A DNA stretch of 64,000 bases from Hanleya hanleyi (GCA_036873755.1 JAVTVY010020591.1:1-64000), one strand, 5' to 3'; shown: positions 23,880-35,311, counted from the first letter of the stretch. Numbers and translations are program-made. Notes: a model not told the origin generated them from the letters alone.

Positions 23880-25145
23880 CCTAATGCTTTTTACTCGGAT
23901 GCTGTTGCAATGCGTAGTCTGGAAGAGCATAATCAGCGATGTACTGAGCTGTTTGACTGGTTTGTCTAAACGAGCACAGGCACACTGGTCTAAAGAGTAT
24001 GGGATAAATTCGAGATCAGTGTTAATGAAATTGACACATTTTGATGTTATCAAATGTTTCTTGCAAGGTCCAATGCATGTACTATTGGAGAGAGTTTTGC
24101 AGACAGAAGCCAAGCTATTTTTGAAATATTTGATTCTTGAGAAGAATTTTTTCACCCTTGCAAAGCTGAACAAGCTGATGTTGATGCATAGCTATGGTGG
24201 GCAAAAAATCAACAAACCCGGTCAAATAGAGAGGAAAAATCTAACAAATGAGGGCCAAAAGTTCAAAATGACTGCATCAGAAATCCATATATTTGCGGTG
24301 AATCTACCCTTCATGGTCGGGAAGTATGTGCCAACAGACGATGAGAAATGGGTAAATTTTCGGGGCTTCTTCAAATACTTGAAATAGCGCATGCGTCAAT
24401 GACAAATCTGGACACAGTGGTCACCTTGAAGCACCTTATTGCCTGCCACAACAGATCATTCAAAGAGCTATATCCCGGCGAAGGAATTACACCAAAGTTT
24501 CATTTCGTGCTCCATTTACCAGAGCAAATTCAGAAATTTGGACCACTAAGATGTCACAGTTGTATGCGATTTGAGAGCAAAAATGAGTATTTCAAATCGC
24601 TAAAATGGAAATGCTTTAAGAAAATCCCCTAAAGCCTTGCGACAAGGCACCAGACCTGGATGTGTAGACAGCAAACATCATTCATGGGTCACAAATGTTA
24701 TTTATATGCTGGTGAGTTTGTAAAAGTGGGCGAAATTACAATTTTTGTGGAGCACAGTTCATTTCTAGAAATCAGGAATGCCTTCAAAATACCTCCCTTA
24801 ACTTTTGAGCATGGAATGATTTGTCCAGAAATCACCATTCATGGCATTTCTTTCAAACCAGGTAGCTTTTTATGCTTAATAAGCAGCTAGATTAGGCAAC
24901 ACGATTTGGCGAAATCTTGGAGATTGTTGTCATCAATGATGAAAAAAGTCTTTGTCATGCAGTGCTTAGAAACACAGGAATTTGTCTATCAAACAAACTC
25001 CTATATCGTTGAAAAGGCAAACAATAGAGAAGTATTGAATGTTCTTGACTTGGAATATCCATGGGGTTGTTCAAAATATTCATTAGATGGAGTATAGCAT
25101 GTTATGTTGACAGCATATGGTGACATTGAATACACTCTTTAAGTG
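23880..25145 (+). pseudogene. CACTA/EnSpm-like transposase remnant (DUF4218-like)
   Basis: A decayed transposase-like gene. The 23884-24384 frame has YGINSRSVLMKLTHFDV followed by GPMHVLLERVL, the MH..LEGVL signature of this family, and ends with VPTDDEKWVNF. A frameshift near 24370 leads to TLKHLIACHNRSFKELYP, ITPKFHFVLHLPEQIQKFGP and MRFESKNEYFK. Downstream fragments (24660-25145) match the C-terminal FK.GS.L...EI..I.VI segment in shifted frames with stops. I recall this architecture from animal proteins related to CACTA transposases; the superfamily is tentative. The lesions rule out activity. Confidence 0.55.
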
Positions 25146-25192
25146 AAAAACCAATCAACCACAGCAAACACCTCTTCTGTAGTGATGTAATA

Positions 25193-26365
25193 TCAATGCC
25201 AGCCAATCACTGACACCGTCTCAGCACGTTTGGGCAAGATAATGGATAATACATCTTGCATATTAATGGCGCTATACAGAAGTTGAGAAACCACATTGAG
25301 ATCGTTGATGTAAATCAGGTATAATATAGGACCAAGGACAGACCCCTGTGGAACACCACAGGTAACTAGGTTCAAATCAGATGCCGTGCCATTGAAGTTG
25401 ACCGACTGGTAGCGTTCAGATAAGTAACTCTTGAGCCAGTGGTTACTCACGCCCTGGAATCCATAATGATGAAGCTTATGAAGAAGAATATCGTGGTTGA
25501 CAGTGTCAAAGGCCTTAGAAAGATCGAGAAAAGAAACAACACTGTACTGTTTGGATTCCTTGACGGAGACCAGTGATTCATAGAGAGACAAAACAGCTAG
25601 GAAAGTAGAGTGATTGGATCGGAATCCGAATTGGTTTGAGCAAAGAATTGCGTGTGTACATAAGAATTCATTGATACGTTTAGCTGCTAACTTTTCGAGA
25701 ACTTTGCTGAAAAATGGAAGAACCGATATCGGACTATAATTTTCTACCAGACTAGGGTCTCCAGATTTAAAAACGGGAGTAACTTTTGCAATTTTCATTG
25801 AGGATGGCACGACACCTGTTACAAAGGAGAGATTTACAATTGAGCACAACGGGAGAGTAACAAAATCGAGTACAGGCTTAAGAAGTGACATAGATAAACC
25901 ATCGGTTCCAGCAGCACAGCTTTTGGAATCCAGAAGCAATTCATGGACTTCACCCACTGTACATGGTTGAAATTCGAAAGCAATATTGTTGCGTTCGCTT
26001 AGAAAATCAATATAAGTTACCCCAACCAAGGGAATATTAGCGGCTAGATTAGAAGCTACGGCAGAAAAATATTTATTGAATCCATTCGCAATATTCTGTG
26101 GTTTAGTTGTATCAGTGTTATTTATCCTAAATCTGTCAGGGAGAACATTTGTTTTTCTTCGATTCAGCAATTCATTGATAGTTTTCCACGTTTCCTTTAT
26201 GTCATTATTGGATTCATTAAATTTCGCATGATAGAACATTCTCTTAGCTATTTTAAAGGTATGATTTAGTTTATTTCTATACTGTCTATATTGTTTTCGT
26301 AGTAAAGGATCATTGAGAGTAAGTTGAAGTTTGAAAAGCCTATTTTTCTCATTTATAGATGTCAA
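25193..26365 (-). pseudogene. LINE reverse transcriptase, long open fragment without catalytic FADD
   Basis: A 390-codon uninterrupted frame. In order it shows the linker (KTINELLNRRK), GTDGLSMSLLK, ENYSPISVLPF (the usual Arg of YRPIS is Ser), NQFGFRSNHST, FLDLSKAFDTVNHDILL and GVPQGSVLGP, then YINDLN. After YINDLN the sequence stops resembling the family and ends at TGA, so the FADD motif that holds two catalytic aspartates is absent and the product could not polymerise. Confidence 0.8.
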
Positions 26366-27309
26366 TATTCTCTGAGTTATCCATGGTTTTTTTTCGTTTT
26401 AGAATTTCTTACTATCTTATTCATTACCGGAAAGCAGTCATTATAGATAGCAGAAAACTTGTTCGTAAATAGTTCATAGCTTCGATTTACACCAGCAGGT
26501 TCATCTATAACTTCATCCCAATTAACATTTACTATTTTATTTAAGAACTTCTCCTTTTGTTCTGCAGTGACATGTCGGTCAGTTAAGGTTTTATTTTGCT
26601 GATCGTTTATTAAACATTGATTTTCAATATAGCAGATCGGAAAATGATCACTTATGTCGGTCAAGAAAATGCCACAGAGTAGAGTTTCGGTATAGGAATT
26701 TGTGAAGACATTGTCAATAAGAGTTGCTGTGCTGGAATTTACTCTAGTAGGTTTTGTTATTTTGGGGAAAAAATGGTAAGAATTCATTATATCAAGAAAC
26801 GATTTGAAGGTATGTGTTGATCGGTTTTAAACAAATCTATGTTAAAATCCCCCATTATTATGCATTTTTTTTTCTCGGGCTTGAGAGTATTCAGTATATA
26901 TGATAATTTATCAATAAAGTAATTTACATTTTTGTTTGGAGGACGGTAAAATATACCGATAACCGATTTTGTATTATTCGTTTCATTTATTGTTGGAGGG
27001 CAGTCGTATTCAACAAACAAAGATTCATACTGGTCATCATGCGATGATAAATTTTCTCTGACAGTGCAGGATTTAATATTGTCGTTGACGTAGAGAACAA
27101 CGCCGCCCCACGTTTAGTTTTTCTTGATGAGAAGTAAGGGTTTATCCAGGTATTTCATAAAGTTGTTCTGTGGCAGGATTTAACCAGCTTTCGGAAATAC
27201 CAATAACAGTGAACTTACACCTAAGGTTGGAAATGAAGCCAAATATTTCGGAGAAATGCTTTCTGAGACTTAGACGGTATTCTAAAATTTGAATCAATTT
27301 GTACTCAAC

Positions 27310-27895
27310 ATGTCCTTTTTTTGGTGAGAACTAATTTTAGTTTTCTATATTTCTAATATAATCTATGCTAATCTAGTCTATTCTATGTTAATCCTCAAGG
27401 ATTATTCTGTACAAGTCAGATCGGAAGGTTGTTGAAATCTTCACTCGCTCTCGAAATAAAAACATCCTTCAAAACATCACATCCATTGGTACAAGTAAAA
27501 CAGGTACTGCACAGTGACTAGACGACAATGTCACATGACCAGGTGGTACCATGGCAACCTACTAACATCACGACAGCACTTGATTCAATTCACCATGTGA
27601 CCGAACAATTTGATGTAAAAATACTTTACTTTTGTGCACCTTGATTCTATCGTACAAAAATTAAACTTACTCCGACAACTATATGATTATGTGCATCCCA
27701 AAAAAGGGTTTTACGTCACGCCACAACTGAATACTGAAGGTGGATAATTATCACCACTGTATATTGACCAATAGTTTTAAAGTTTCTTAACTCTGTGAAT
27801 ATCAATGGCAAAATGGAATGTCTGAACGCAACCCACCAAACCGCAAGAACGAGCCAAGATTTCAACAACACATCCAAACCTCTTCATTAAATTAT
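27310..27895. other. Insertion inside the LINE endonuclease region, unclassified
   Basis: About 580 bp separate FLHINA from the rest of the endonuclease. No coding sequence, inverted ends or target duplication could be identified with confidence. Confidence 0.4.
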
Positions 27896-28499
27896 GCGAA
27901 CGTAAGCATTGATATGTAAAAACGATATGTTTTCTGATCCGTTGCTGTTTAATTCAGTGAATTTATTGTTAAAGGAGTCCTCGACGAAATATTCTGATTG
28001 AGAATTAATCATACTCCAGTGGGTAGATTCATGGATATCAGTTATGTAATCGGCTGATTCTTTGGAGTTCAGTTGAATCGGATTAAAACATAAATTTTGA
28101 AAGTCTGTATTCGAGGTATAGGTATTCTGGTCAGGGAAATTAACGAATAAGCTTGAGATAACATCCATATCACGGAAAGGCAAACCATTCCACAGGTTAT
28201 TGTTAAACCCCTCGTATGTATTTATATTATTTGCAATCATGACTGGAAAAAGTAAAGAATCGACAGACATATGATACCGAGTATAAAGTAATGAGTTTAA
28301 CTGAGCAAGGGTCAACTACAATTTTTATTTGAAAGCGTATCAGTAACTAACTAACTTAGCACTATGTTACTTATGCAATGAGTATGAAATTAATTCAAGT
28401 GTGGCTTCCAGGTATGTTGTTATTGTTTCGATTGAACTTATTATTCCACTGCACACGACTTGTAGTTTCAATATAATCTGTACATGGTAGTAGTATAGA

Positions 28500-29090
28500 A
28501 CGCAGGCATTTTGGGTATGCGTGTGGGTGTGTTTGGGGTAGAGATGAACCACTGTTGGTCCAAATGGGTCGTGGAAGGTGTCAAAGTGAAGCTTTTGTGG
28601 GGTATAGTCAGAATGAGGTGTTTTTTTTTATTGCAAGTCGCATCAATCTTTGCATGCGCAGTTGGGTGTAGTAAGTAAAGTGGTCATTTTGGGGGGTGTG
28701 GGGGTGTGTTTGGGGTAGAGATTGACCACTATTGGTCTGAATGCATCGTGGAAGGTGTCATTTTGTAGCTCTCGGGGTGTAGATCATATGCGACGTCATC
28801 GGCGACGTCAGCGGGACGAGTAGTACTGAAAGTGTGCATTTTCGGGAAGTGAAGGAAGGTATTTGGTGTAGAGTTGGACCATCCTTGGTCAGAATGCGTC
28901 GTGTGGGGTGTCATCTTGTAGCCTTCGGGGGTGGAGACCACGATTTGAGGGATGTCCACAGCATCTGTGACGCCATTGAAGACGTCAGCAGTAGGAGTAG
29001 TAGCGAAAGTGGGCATTTTGGGACAGTGAAGGAAGGTATTTCGTGTAGAGATGAACCATCCTTGGTCCGAATGCGTCCTGTCGGGTGTGC
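28500..29090 (+). repeat. Polinton-end tandem modules with palindromic core (set A)
   Basis: Modules of 149-179 bp each carry GGGTAGAG followed by a degenerate palindrome of the GGACCAATATTGGTCC type at 28546, 28723, 28876 and 29053, then GAATGCGTCGTGG-like sequence. The same module type occurs at 56.5-57.2 kb, also beside the conserved Polinton-type gene. It probably belongs to a Polinton terminal repeat. Confidence 0.65.
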
Positions 29091-29335
29091 ATTATACCAT
29101 GTCTTTTCTGTATTATACCATATCATTCCTGTATTATAGCAAATCTGTACTGTATTATACTATATCTGTCCGGAATTATACCATAGTTGTGCTATATTAT
29201 ACCATACCTGTCCTGTATTATACAATATCTGTCCTGTGTTATACCTTATATGTCATGTATTGTGCCATATATGTGCTGTATTATACCATATCTGTCCAGT
29301 ATTATACCTTATCTGTGCTGTATTATAATCGGGGA
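29090..29335 (+). repeat. Minisatellite, about 21-bp TATTATACCATATCTGTCC unit
   Basis: About twelve copies of a 20-21 bp unit. Because 21 is a multiple of three, a frame stays open and encodes a YYTISVL-type repeat; this is a by-product of the period, not a credible gene. Confidence 0.85.
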
Positions 29336-29766
29336 GGTATCAATGTGAATCGCCCGTGGCTCCGATTGGAGGGGCTGGGTCGTGGAAATGACGTCATTCT
29401 GCACATGTGCAGTTGTGGAGTAGTAGTAAAAGGGAAGTTTCGGAAGTGTGCAAGGGCACTATATCACATCGGGGTATATATTTCGGATTAGCGGATTGCG
29501 GTTGTCGTGAATAACAACAAGTTCAGCAATGTTTATGTAGTTTATTATCCCCGATGTTACATCATACCCAGGCTGGAGGAGCCGCCCTGGGTATGTTTAG
29601 TGTGTTCACAGAAAAACAAATTGAAATATCAAAGACCATGTTTTATTATTTAAAGCACCGTCACATTAGGTACAAGTGTTTACTGAGCTCAAGTCAACGA
29701 TCAGCATGTAGACGTAGGGAGTATATACGGCATGTTATGCTATTCATCCGTGCACGGGTGACCTAT

Positions 29767-30397
29767 TCAGCCGAGAGGGTTGACCAGTTTAGCCACGATG
29801 AACGTAACATTGGTGACCCTCACCACTGACCTCTTGGTGGTGGGGTGTTGACGTAGTGCCCATTCTAAGGAATCCACGGTGTCCAGTTTCTCCAGCATCG
29901 TCTCTAGCGACGCCCGGTTAATGATGGTGAAAGGATTGTCGTACACTTGGTTGTTGGCACTGGAATAGAAACAGCGCAGCTGATCCGTCCACTTATGAAG
30001 TAAGATGTACCCCAAAGCGACATTTAATTTGAAGGCCGTACGTTGGTCATTGAAGATGGCTTCCTGCGTAGACGGGCGAGGTCAGACAGTCGGAAATTGT
30101 AGAATATCTTGAATAGGGCGATGACGGTGGAAAAAATGCCGTATCATGGGCCAATGGCGCTGATAGATGTCACTCACTGGACGAGCGTCCTGTAAGAGAT
30201 CGCTAGGAACATTTATGGGCTCGTCCGCGAAGTGTACTTTGCTCTCCACGTCGTACAAAATCTGGCCCAAGGTCTTGTCGTCGGTATTTGACTGTTGATA
30301 GGGCGACATCATCATCATCATCGGCCCTCATACGATGAGTGGGAGTTCCCGCTGTCTCAGAGTGTCTGATGAAACGACCAGGCCGTTTTCTTTTCAT
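29767..30397 (-). pseudogene. Polinton-associated conserved gene of unknown function (copy A)
   Basis: The minus strand starts MKRKRPGRF and, after a frameshift in a run of ATC repeats near 30310, continues with NVPSDLLQDARPVSD. A second shift leads to AIFNDQRTAFKLNVALGYIL, FYSSANNQVYDNPFTI and the C-terminal VRVTNVTFIVAKL. The same gene, also broken, lies at 57827-58463, where the C-terminus reads VERMTNVTFFVTNL. The (V)TNVTF ending is one I associate with Polinton/Maverick gene clusters, consistent with the flanking palindromic repeats and the Polinton genes at 33-35 kb. Function unknown. Confidence 0.5.
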
Positions 30398-32400
30398 AGC
30401 ACGCTAGCTGGAGATCTATTTTTAGCACACTCAGTTCAACTACCCCCAAGTCGAGGACCGAGATGTACTGGTGTGCGACTGAGCCGCATTGCGCTCGCGC
30501 GCGTGTATGTGTGCGTGTTTGCGTGTATGTGTTTGCAGTGGATTTTACATCCCGGACCTTGCCAACATCCGGGTTTCCCAGTGGGTTTTTTTCCCGTCGT
30601 TCCTCCGTTTTCCATCCGGGTACTGTGGTTTTACATCAGGGTCCTCATCCTACATCCGGGCTTTTCCATGTTTACTGTCACGTGACCGGAAATGACCTTT
30701 AACCATTGACATGATGTAAAGACTAAATTGACTCTTTTTACCATTGACAGGCTAAATTTGTTCTTATTGACCTACTTCCGACACCTGCCTTGTGATAACT
30801 TCCGGTTCCGGTCTCGTGACCGGAAGTGTCCTTTGACCGCTGCGCACCATTGTTAATATCCGGTATCTCAGTTTATGTTGCAAATATAATACCCCATTTC
30901 AATCAACAAGGAATAAAAAAGTTATAACCATTTAGGTAACTTCGCCCCCATACAGAAAACGAACGAACTTTTCAAATAAAGAAATCTTGATATTCTACTT
31001 TGCATATTTATGTTGAATGTTACTTCAGCTCTTGCTAGCAATTATATTTGTATCCTGCAAGCGTTCGGCTAACCAAAAAATACGATTTCATATGAAAATT
31101 TTAGATGACCCCTTAGTGACGTTACAATAAGTAAATATTAGAAAGTTTACTATATTGGTCTGACTCTCCAGCTCATGTTGAATAAAACTATACCTCATTT
31201 CAATCAATTGGACAACAAATAAAAAAGTTAGGAACATTTTAGCAATCCCACCCATACTATTCATTGGATAAGTAACATAGTGCTAAGTTAGTTATCCTTG
31301 TTAGTGCTAGTTTACAACCTTGGAAATATTTCAATGTATTGAAGCACAAAATACAAATAAAAACCTGGGTACATAGATAACGTTGCAGAAATATGACCAG
31401 TTATCAGTATTGCTTGTGGTTATTCAATTTTGACATTTTTTGTGAAATTTGGAGATGGCCCCTACTGACGTCATAATATTGAAATAATAGAACGTTTGCT
31501 GTTTTGGACGGATTCCTCCGTTTATGCTGAATAAAACCGTACCTCATTTCAATCAATTGGATAACAAATAAGAAAGTTAGGAACATTTTAGCAACCTCAC
31601 CCCATTATCGTAAATGCAAAATAAAGGCGTTAGATGCAATTCTTAACTTCTCTGATCTGCCAGTTTATCCCAATTTCTCGCGTGTTAACATATATTATCT
31701 TCTTCGGTACATTCCAAAGTACTAAAAAATTATAGTTTCGGAGAGTGTTGGGTGGGGGGGGGGGGAGGTGAAAGGTGGGCCTACTCAGCCCACGGACTAT
31801 TACCGAACTGTTGGCTTTACCCCAACCTGTCTAAGTGAGAGATACAATTCTGTATCAGGCGCTGCACATGTTATATGGATAAAACTTTTGATATAAGTCT
31901 CTTGCTAGTATTTGTGAAAGATTGGTTTTTGCAACATAATTGCTAATACCCGTGAGTTTCTTTTCTGTAAACCAACCTACAAAGAATAATCGATGGTTTT
32001 GTAGGTTTCAGCTCACTGGTGCCTCTTCTGGATGTTGGAATGGCACATTTTACAGGCCTTCCAGCGACAGAATCAAATGGTACCGGGATACGTTATCGAT
32101 AGCTAGGTAGGCAATTGCGACAAGTGTGTCACTACTAGTTGTCAGGTCGCCCACTAATGTCGTCATTGCGTCATTAGCAGGCGACTCTACATACAGTCAA
32201 CCGCTATCGTCACAATTGCGACACTAGCTGGCGAATCTGCATGCAAAGTCGGCCACTAATGACGCAATTACGACATTTATGTCATTATCAGTTGCTATTG
32301 CATGTAGGCTATATCAAAGTTTCAGGCGTACATAATGTGTGATAGATGTTTGCTTCAAATAATTACTGATTCCCAGTTGTGAAAATAAGCGGAAACATGC
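30398..32400. repeat. Noncoding, with a three-copy degenerate tandem repeat
   Basis: Around 30858-30950, 31150-31255 and 31498-31605 a block with CCTCATTTCAATCAATTGGA-like sequence, an ACAAATAAAAAAGTTA-like word and TTTAGCAAC recurs with diverged spacers of about 290-350 bp. 30540-30720 holds several CATCCGGGT words. Short plus-strand frames here have no family signature. Confidence 0.5.
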
Positions 32401-32406
32401 TCGTTA

Positions 32407-32609
32407 AGGCCCATTCTCACGATGCGATTTGTAGTAAGAACTTGGGGGGAATCTCCCGAGGTGTAGCATGCAACTAATCGCATGAAATAGGACCTGTTCT
32501 ATTTCATAGGACTCGTGGCATGCGACTAGAATCGGACGAGGGTTCTCACGATGCAACTGAGTTGTATGCTACAAGTTGTTACTACAAATCGCACCGTGAG
32601 AATGGGCCT
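32407..32609 (+). mobile_element. Harbinger-type MITE (203 bp), TTA target duplications
   Basis: The element has 31-bp inverted ends differing at one position: AGGCCCATTCTCACGATGCG on the left, and AGGCCCATTCTCACGGTGCG reading inward from the right, both continuing ATTTGTAGTAA. It is flanked by TTA at 32404-32406 and 32610-32612, the target duplication of PIF/Harbinger elements. The interior is itself partly palindromic (GCATGCAACT...CATGCGACT), so the whole unit can fold into a hairpin. It has no coding capacity. Confidence 0.9.
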
Positions 32610-32639
32610 TTACCAATTTATTTTAGTGACAGAGTCGCC

Positions 32640-33040
32640 TGCTATTGTCACAATGCGGGTCTTGTGTTTTTTTTGGTGAGATCTCATTTTGTTTCTCACT
32701 TCACTCCACCTGTGGCTCTTGTAACTTGTAACTCCTCGACAAATGTTGAAATGCCCGCTCGTAACCAACGACCAAAACATGTACTTCGTCTGTGGGCTAA
32801 TTTCATTGGCTCTCTATTTCTACTGCGGTGCTCTTGCTTTGTTTTCTGGACATTGATGGGTTACATTTTGCCCCATCCTAGGCCACTGATTGGCTACTCA
32901 GTTCATTCATTGACTGAATCCCCACATGTCTGTTATAGCCTTCATGCATTATGCTCATAAAGAAAACACACAAGACAGGTTTTTTGGTGAGATCTCACTT
33001 TTTTCATTCAGTGAACAACAACAACGTGAGAACAACCACG
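32640..33040. other. Noncoding, no gene supported
   Basis: TTTTTTGGTGAGATCTCA occurs twice (about 32668 and 32980). A plus frame of 146 codons spans the area but shows no family signature and overlaps the MITE. Confidence 0.4.
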
Positions 33041-33215
33041 TGAGAACTGAAGCCCAGAACAGGGGGCTTGTACATTTAAAGAACTGAAGCCCAGAACAGG
33101 GGGCTTGTGCATTGAAAGAATTGAAGCCCAGAACAGGGAGCTTGTAAACTTAAGCCCAGAACCGGGGGCTTGTACATTGAAAGAACGTAAGCCCAGAACG
33201 GGGCTTGTAGGCCTA
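33040..33215 (+). repeat. Minisatellite, about 43-bp unit with GAAGCCCAGAACAGGGGGCT
   Basis: Five imperfect units of 33-45 bp. On the minus strand they are read in frame by the end of the Polinton protease frame, giving an atypical hydrophobic tail with PPVLGL and APCSGL repeats. Confidence 0.85.
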
Positions 33216-33636
33216 CCTTGTAATGATGGGCGGCCCAGTCATATACGAGTACATCGCGGTCCTCGGCCTCGGGGTACTCGTCAAACATCTGTACGATGGT
33301 AGATAAGGTTCTTCCCCGACATCGATGGTACAGGTAAAACAAGCAATATTTTCCGCACACGCCACTGGTCAGGCTTTGCAACGTTTGACTGTTCCAACAC
33401 CACGTCTCGGTGCCTTGATCCATAAAGTCTGTTAAATCGGGATGGAGGGGTGGCAGGCCATCCGGGTCAAAGTATTCGCCCTGCGCTTCTGTCAAGTACA
33501 CAGCCACCCAGTGTTCACCGGGCCAATCCATCGGGTCCGTGTTGATAAAGTATGTTGCAGGATACACACGGTCTAATGGGAATACATCTCGGGCGAACAC
33601 CCCTTGAAAGACCATACGTGTCCCTGGGTCATTGGG
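33076..33636 (-). pseudogene. Polinton/Maverick cysteine protease (adenain-like), main part
   Basis: The maturation protease of a Polinton, a large self-synthesising virus-like DNA transposon; it cleaves capsid precursors. Visible features in order: NDPGTR, VFARDVFP, then the catalytic His in GEHWVAVYL, Asp/Glu region GEYFDPDGLPP, WNSQTLQSLTSGVCGKYC with the catalytic Cys, and the YHRCRGRTLSTIV helix. All three catalytic-site motifs are intact. The first eleven codons lie at 34364-34396, cut off by a Penelope-like insertion, and the last 45-50 residues are read from a minisatellite, so the natural C-terminus is lost. Confidence 0.85.
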
Positions 33637-34363
33637 ACTCTATCTCTATAAAAATGAAGCGGGCATTCTCTCTCGTCGACTTTATGACAAAAGAGATGAT
33701 TACAATTTCGACATCGTAAACTATCCCTTTCTGGACAGTAATATTCCAGTGGGACCTGCATATGGCGTATACATATCTCGCTTAGTAGCATTTGCTAGAT
33801 CCTATGTTAAATGTGACGATTTTAATCAACGTCACAAAACATTGCTGCAGAAACTTATAAAACAGGGCTATTCCACCAAGCGCCTCCACTCAAAGTTTCT
33901 CAAATTTGGCGATACATATCGCATGCTGATAGCGTGCAAGATTTATGGCGCTACGTTTCGTAACTTGTGTCTAAATCCGCTTAACCTGGGGCTAGGGGCC
34001 GTATGAACCCATGTACTTCAAGATCCTCATGGTACTCATATGAACAGTCACAATCAAAGCGTGACTGAGATACATCATTCTTTAGATGACGACTTTACAA
34101 CGAAGATCATGGATTAAGAATACTGATCAGCGATACGAATTTGATATTTTTGGAACATCATGTCTTGCCGGCATCATTGAAAACTGTTGACCGCTTCTCT
34201 CTTGCAGGAAACAAGCCTATGTTTATGTATACAATGATTGTCTTTTTGAATTTGGTGCTAATACTGTTATATGGAATATGGAATAGATCTTTGGATTATG
34301 GACGCGGATATTCTCTAATGGACGACGGCTGGATTATGAATGACGGACTAGACGCTTGTAATT
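33637..34363 (+). mobile_element. Penelope-like element, 5'-truncated (copy 2), inside the Polinton protease gene
   Basis: It starts abruptly at CTCTATCTCTATAAAAATGA within the RT thumb coding region (YLYKNEAGILSRRLYDKRDD) and ends at the family end GACGCTTGTAATT. The RT frame is disrupted by a deletion of about 12 bases near 33933. Compared with the long copy it has a 3-base deletion near 34160. The sequences on both sides are the two parts of one protease gene, so the insertion point is known to within a few bases. Confidence 0.9.
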
Positions 34364-34396
34364 CTCCAGCACGGTGGTTATCTGGTCTGTATCCAT
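34364..34396 (-). pseudogene. Polinton protease, N-terminal 11 codons
   Basis: MDTDQITTVLE begins with an ATG four bases after the presumed capsid stop TAA (34398-34400). It is continued by NDPGTR on the other side of the Penelope-like insertion. The close spacing shows the usual compact Polinton order capsid then protease. Confidence 0.7.
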
Positions 34397-34397
34397 A

Positions 34398-34919
34398 TTA
34401 GGTGAAAAAGTCTCACAGGACGTTGCGCGCCTTGTCCACTTGAATGATGTTGTCAAACTCGGCGTAGCAGATCACATTGACGGTGGTCCGCAGGGCTCGC
34501 GCAAAGTGGATTTCCAACCGTAAATTGCCTTGCTTGGCGAGGGCCAGCTGATGGTCGTTCTCTAAGGTGGGGGTCAGATCGAAACAGAACAACGTGTATC
34601 CGATCGCTTAGTCCTTCCGACTGATCATATTCCCTTTGTCGTGGTCGATTTGACCGGTGGCTGTAAACAGCTTCTGATAGGCTCGAATGAAATTCCCGAG
34701 CCCAAATTTCGATGTTAAAGCCGTGGCTGGAACCTGTTGTCCGTCCACATGCAGGGCCACAAAATTGATGCCGAAATATTCAAAGTCAAACGGGGTCTCT
34801 GGGTAGGCTCCGCTGAAACTGGTATTTTCCATACAGGCCAGGATCAATCGCTTGGGTAGTTTCCCCAGGAACAGGTTTTCTTTATTGGCGCTCATATTTC
34901 CAGCAGGCACAGAGAACAA
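34398..34919 (-). pseudogene. Polinton major capsid protein, C-terminal half (F54H12.2-like)
   Basis: This is the second jelly-roll part of the double-jelly-roll capsid protein encoded by Polintons. It shows GNMSANKENLFLGKLPKRL, SFSGAYPETPFDFEYFG, the ALHVDGQQVPA strand and FIRAYQKLF, then after an in-frame TAA (34608-34610) AIGYTLFCFDLTPTL, GNLRLEIHFARAL and VICYAEFDNIIQVDK. A TGA comes four codons before the TAA at 34398. The N-terminal half is missing: a stop precedes 34919 and unrelated AT-rich DNA follows. No function can remain. Confidence 0.75.
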
Positions 34920-35311
34920 TTAGAAGTGTACCGGCAAGAAAACACATGTATATTAATACACAAGAAAATTATTAAGATCCGTAAATTTTGTATGGATAAA
35001 AATGCTACGCTTGACATGGTAAAATTCGCAATATACAAGTGGAATGTGAAGAACATGGTGGAATTTGGGGTAAAATGGGAGGCCAGATCAGCACCACTGC
35101 TACATGCGTCTGAGTTAGAAATGTCTAAATCTTTAATTTAGTACATATAACGAAAATGAACAAGCAGCCAGAGGATGCTAGGTCCCCCGCCAAAATGGCA
35201 GCAATATTTATAATCGCTGTCGGTTTCAGAAGATATTCATGAGGATGGCAACAGCTACTTCACAGGCGTAAGAAGCAGAGGGGTCTTTCCACCTTCCCAG
35301 GTTTTGAGATC
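34920..35311. other. Noncoding spacer, no gene recognised
   Basis: AT-rich; a 71-codon frame at 34926-35141 has no recognisable family and no supporting context. Confidence 0.4.

Larger units (their letters stand above)
25193..28315 (-). mobile_element. Second CR1/Jockey-type LINE, interrupted and 3' truncated
   Basis: Same type as the LINE at 7.2-10.2 kb but more diverged from it than a recent copy would be. On the minus strand an N-terminal frame (28315 to 27900) ends NISFLHINA, the start of the endonuclease. About 580 bp of unrelated DNA follows, then endonuclease resumes with FTVIGISESWLNP, a stop and frameshifts, VIGIFYRPPNKNVNYF, MGDFNIDLF, DISDHFP, and then 390 codons of linker and RT. 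It stops near 25270 before the catalytic FADD block, so the element lacks its C-terminal half of the palm. Confidence 0.85.

Noticed and set aside
29051..29491. 146-codon frame rich in YYTISVL
   Set aside because: It is the 21-bp minisatellite read in frame; no family match.
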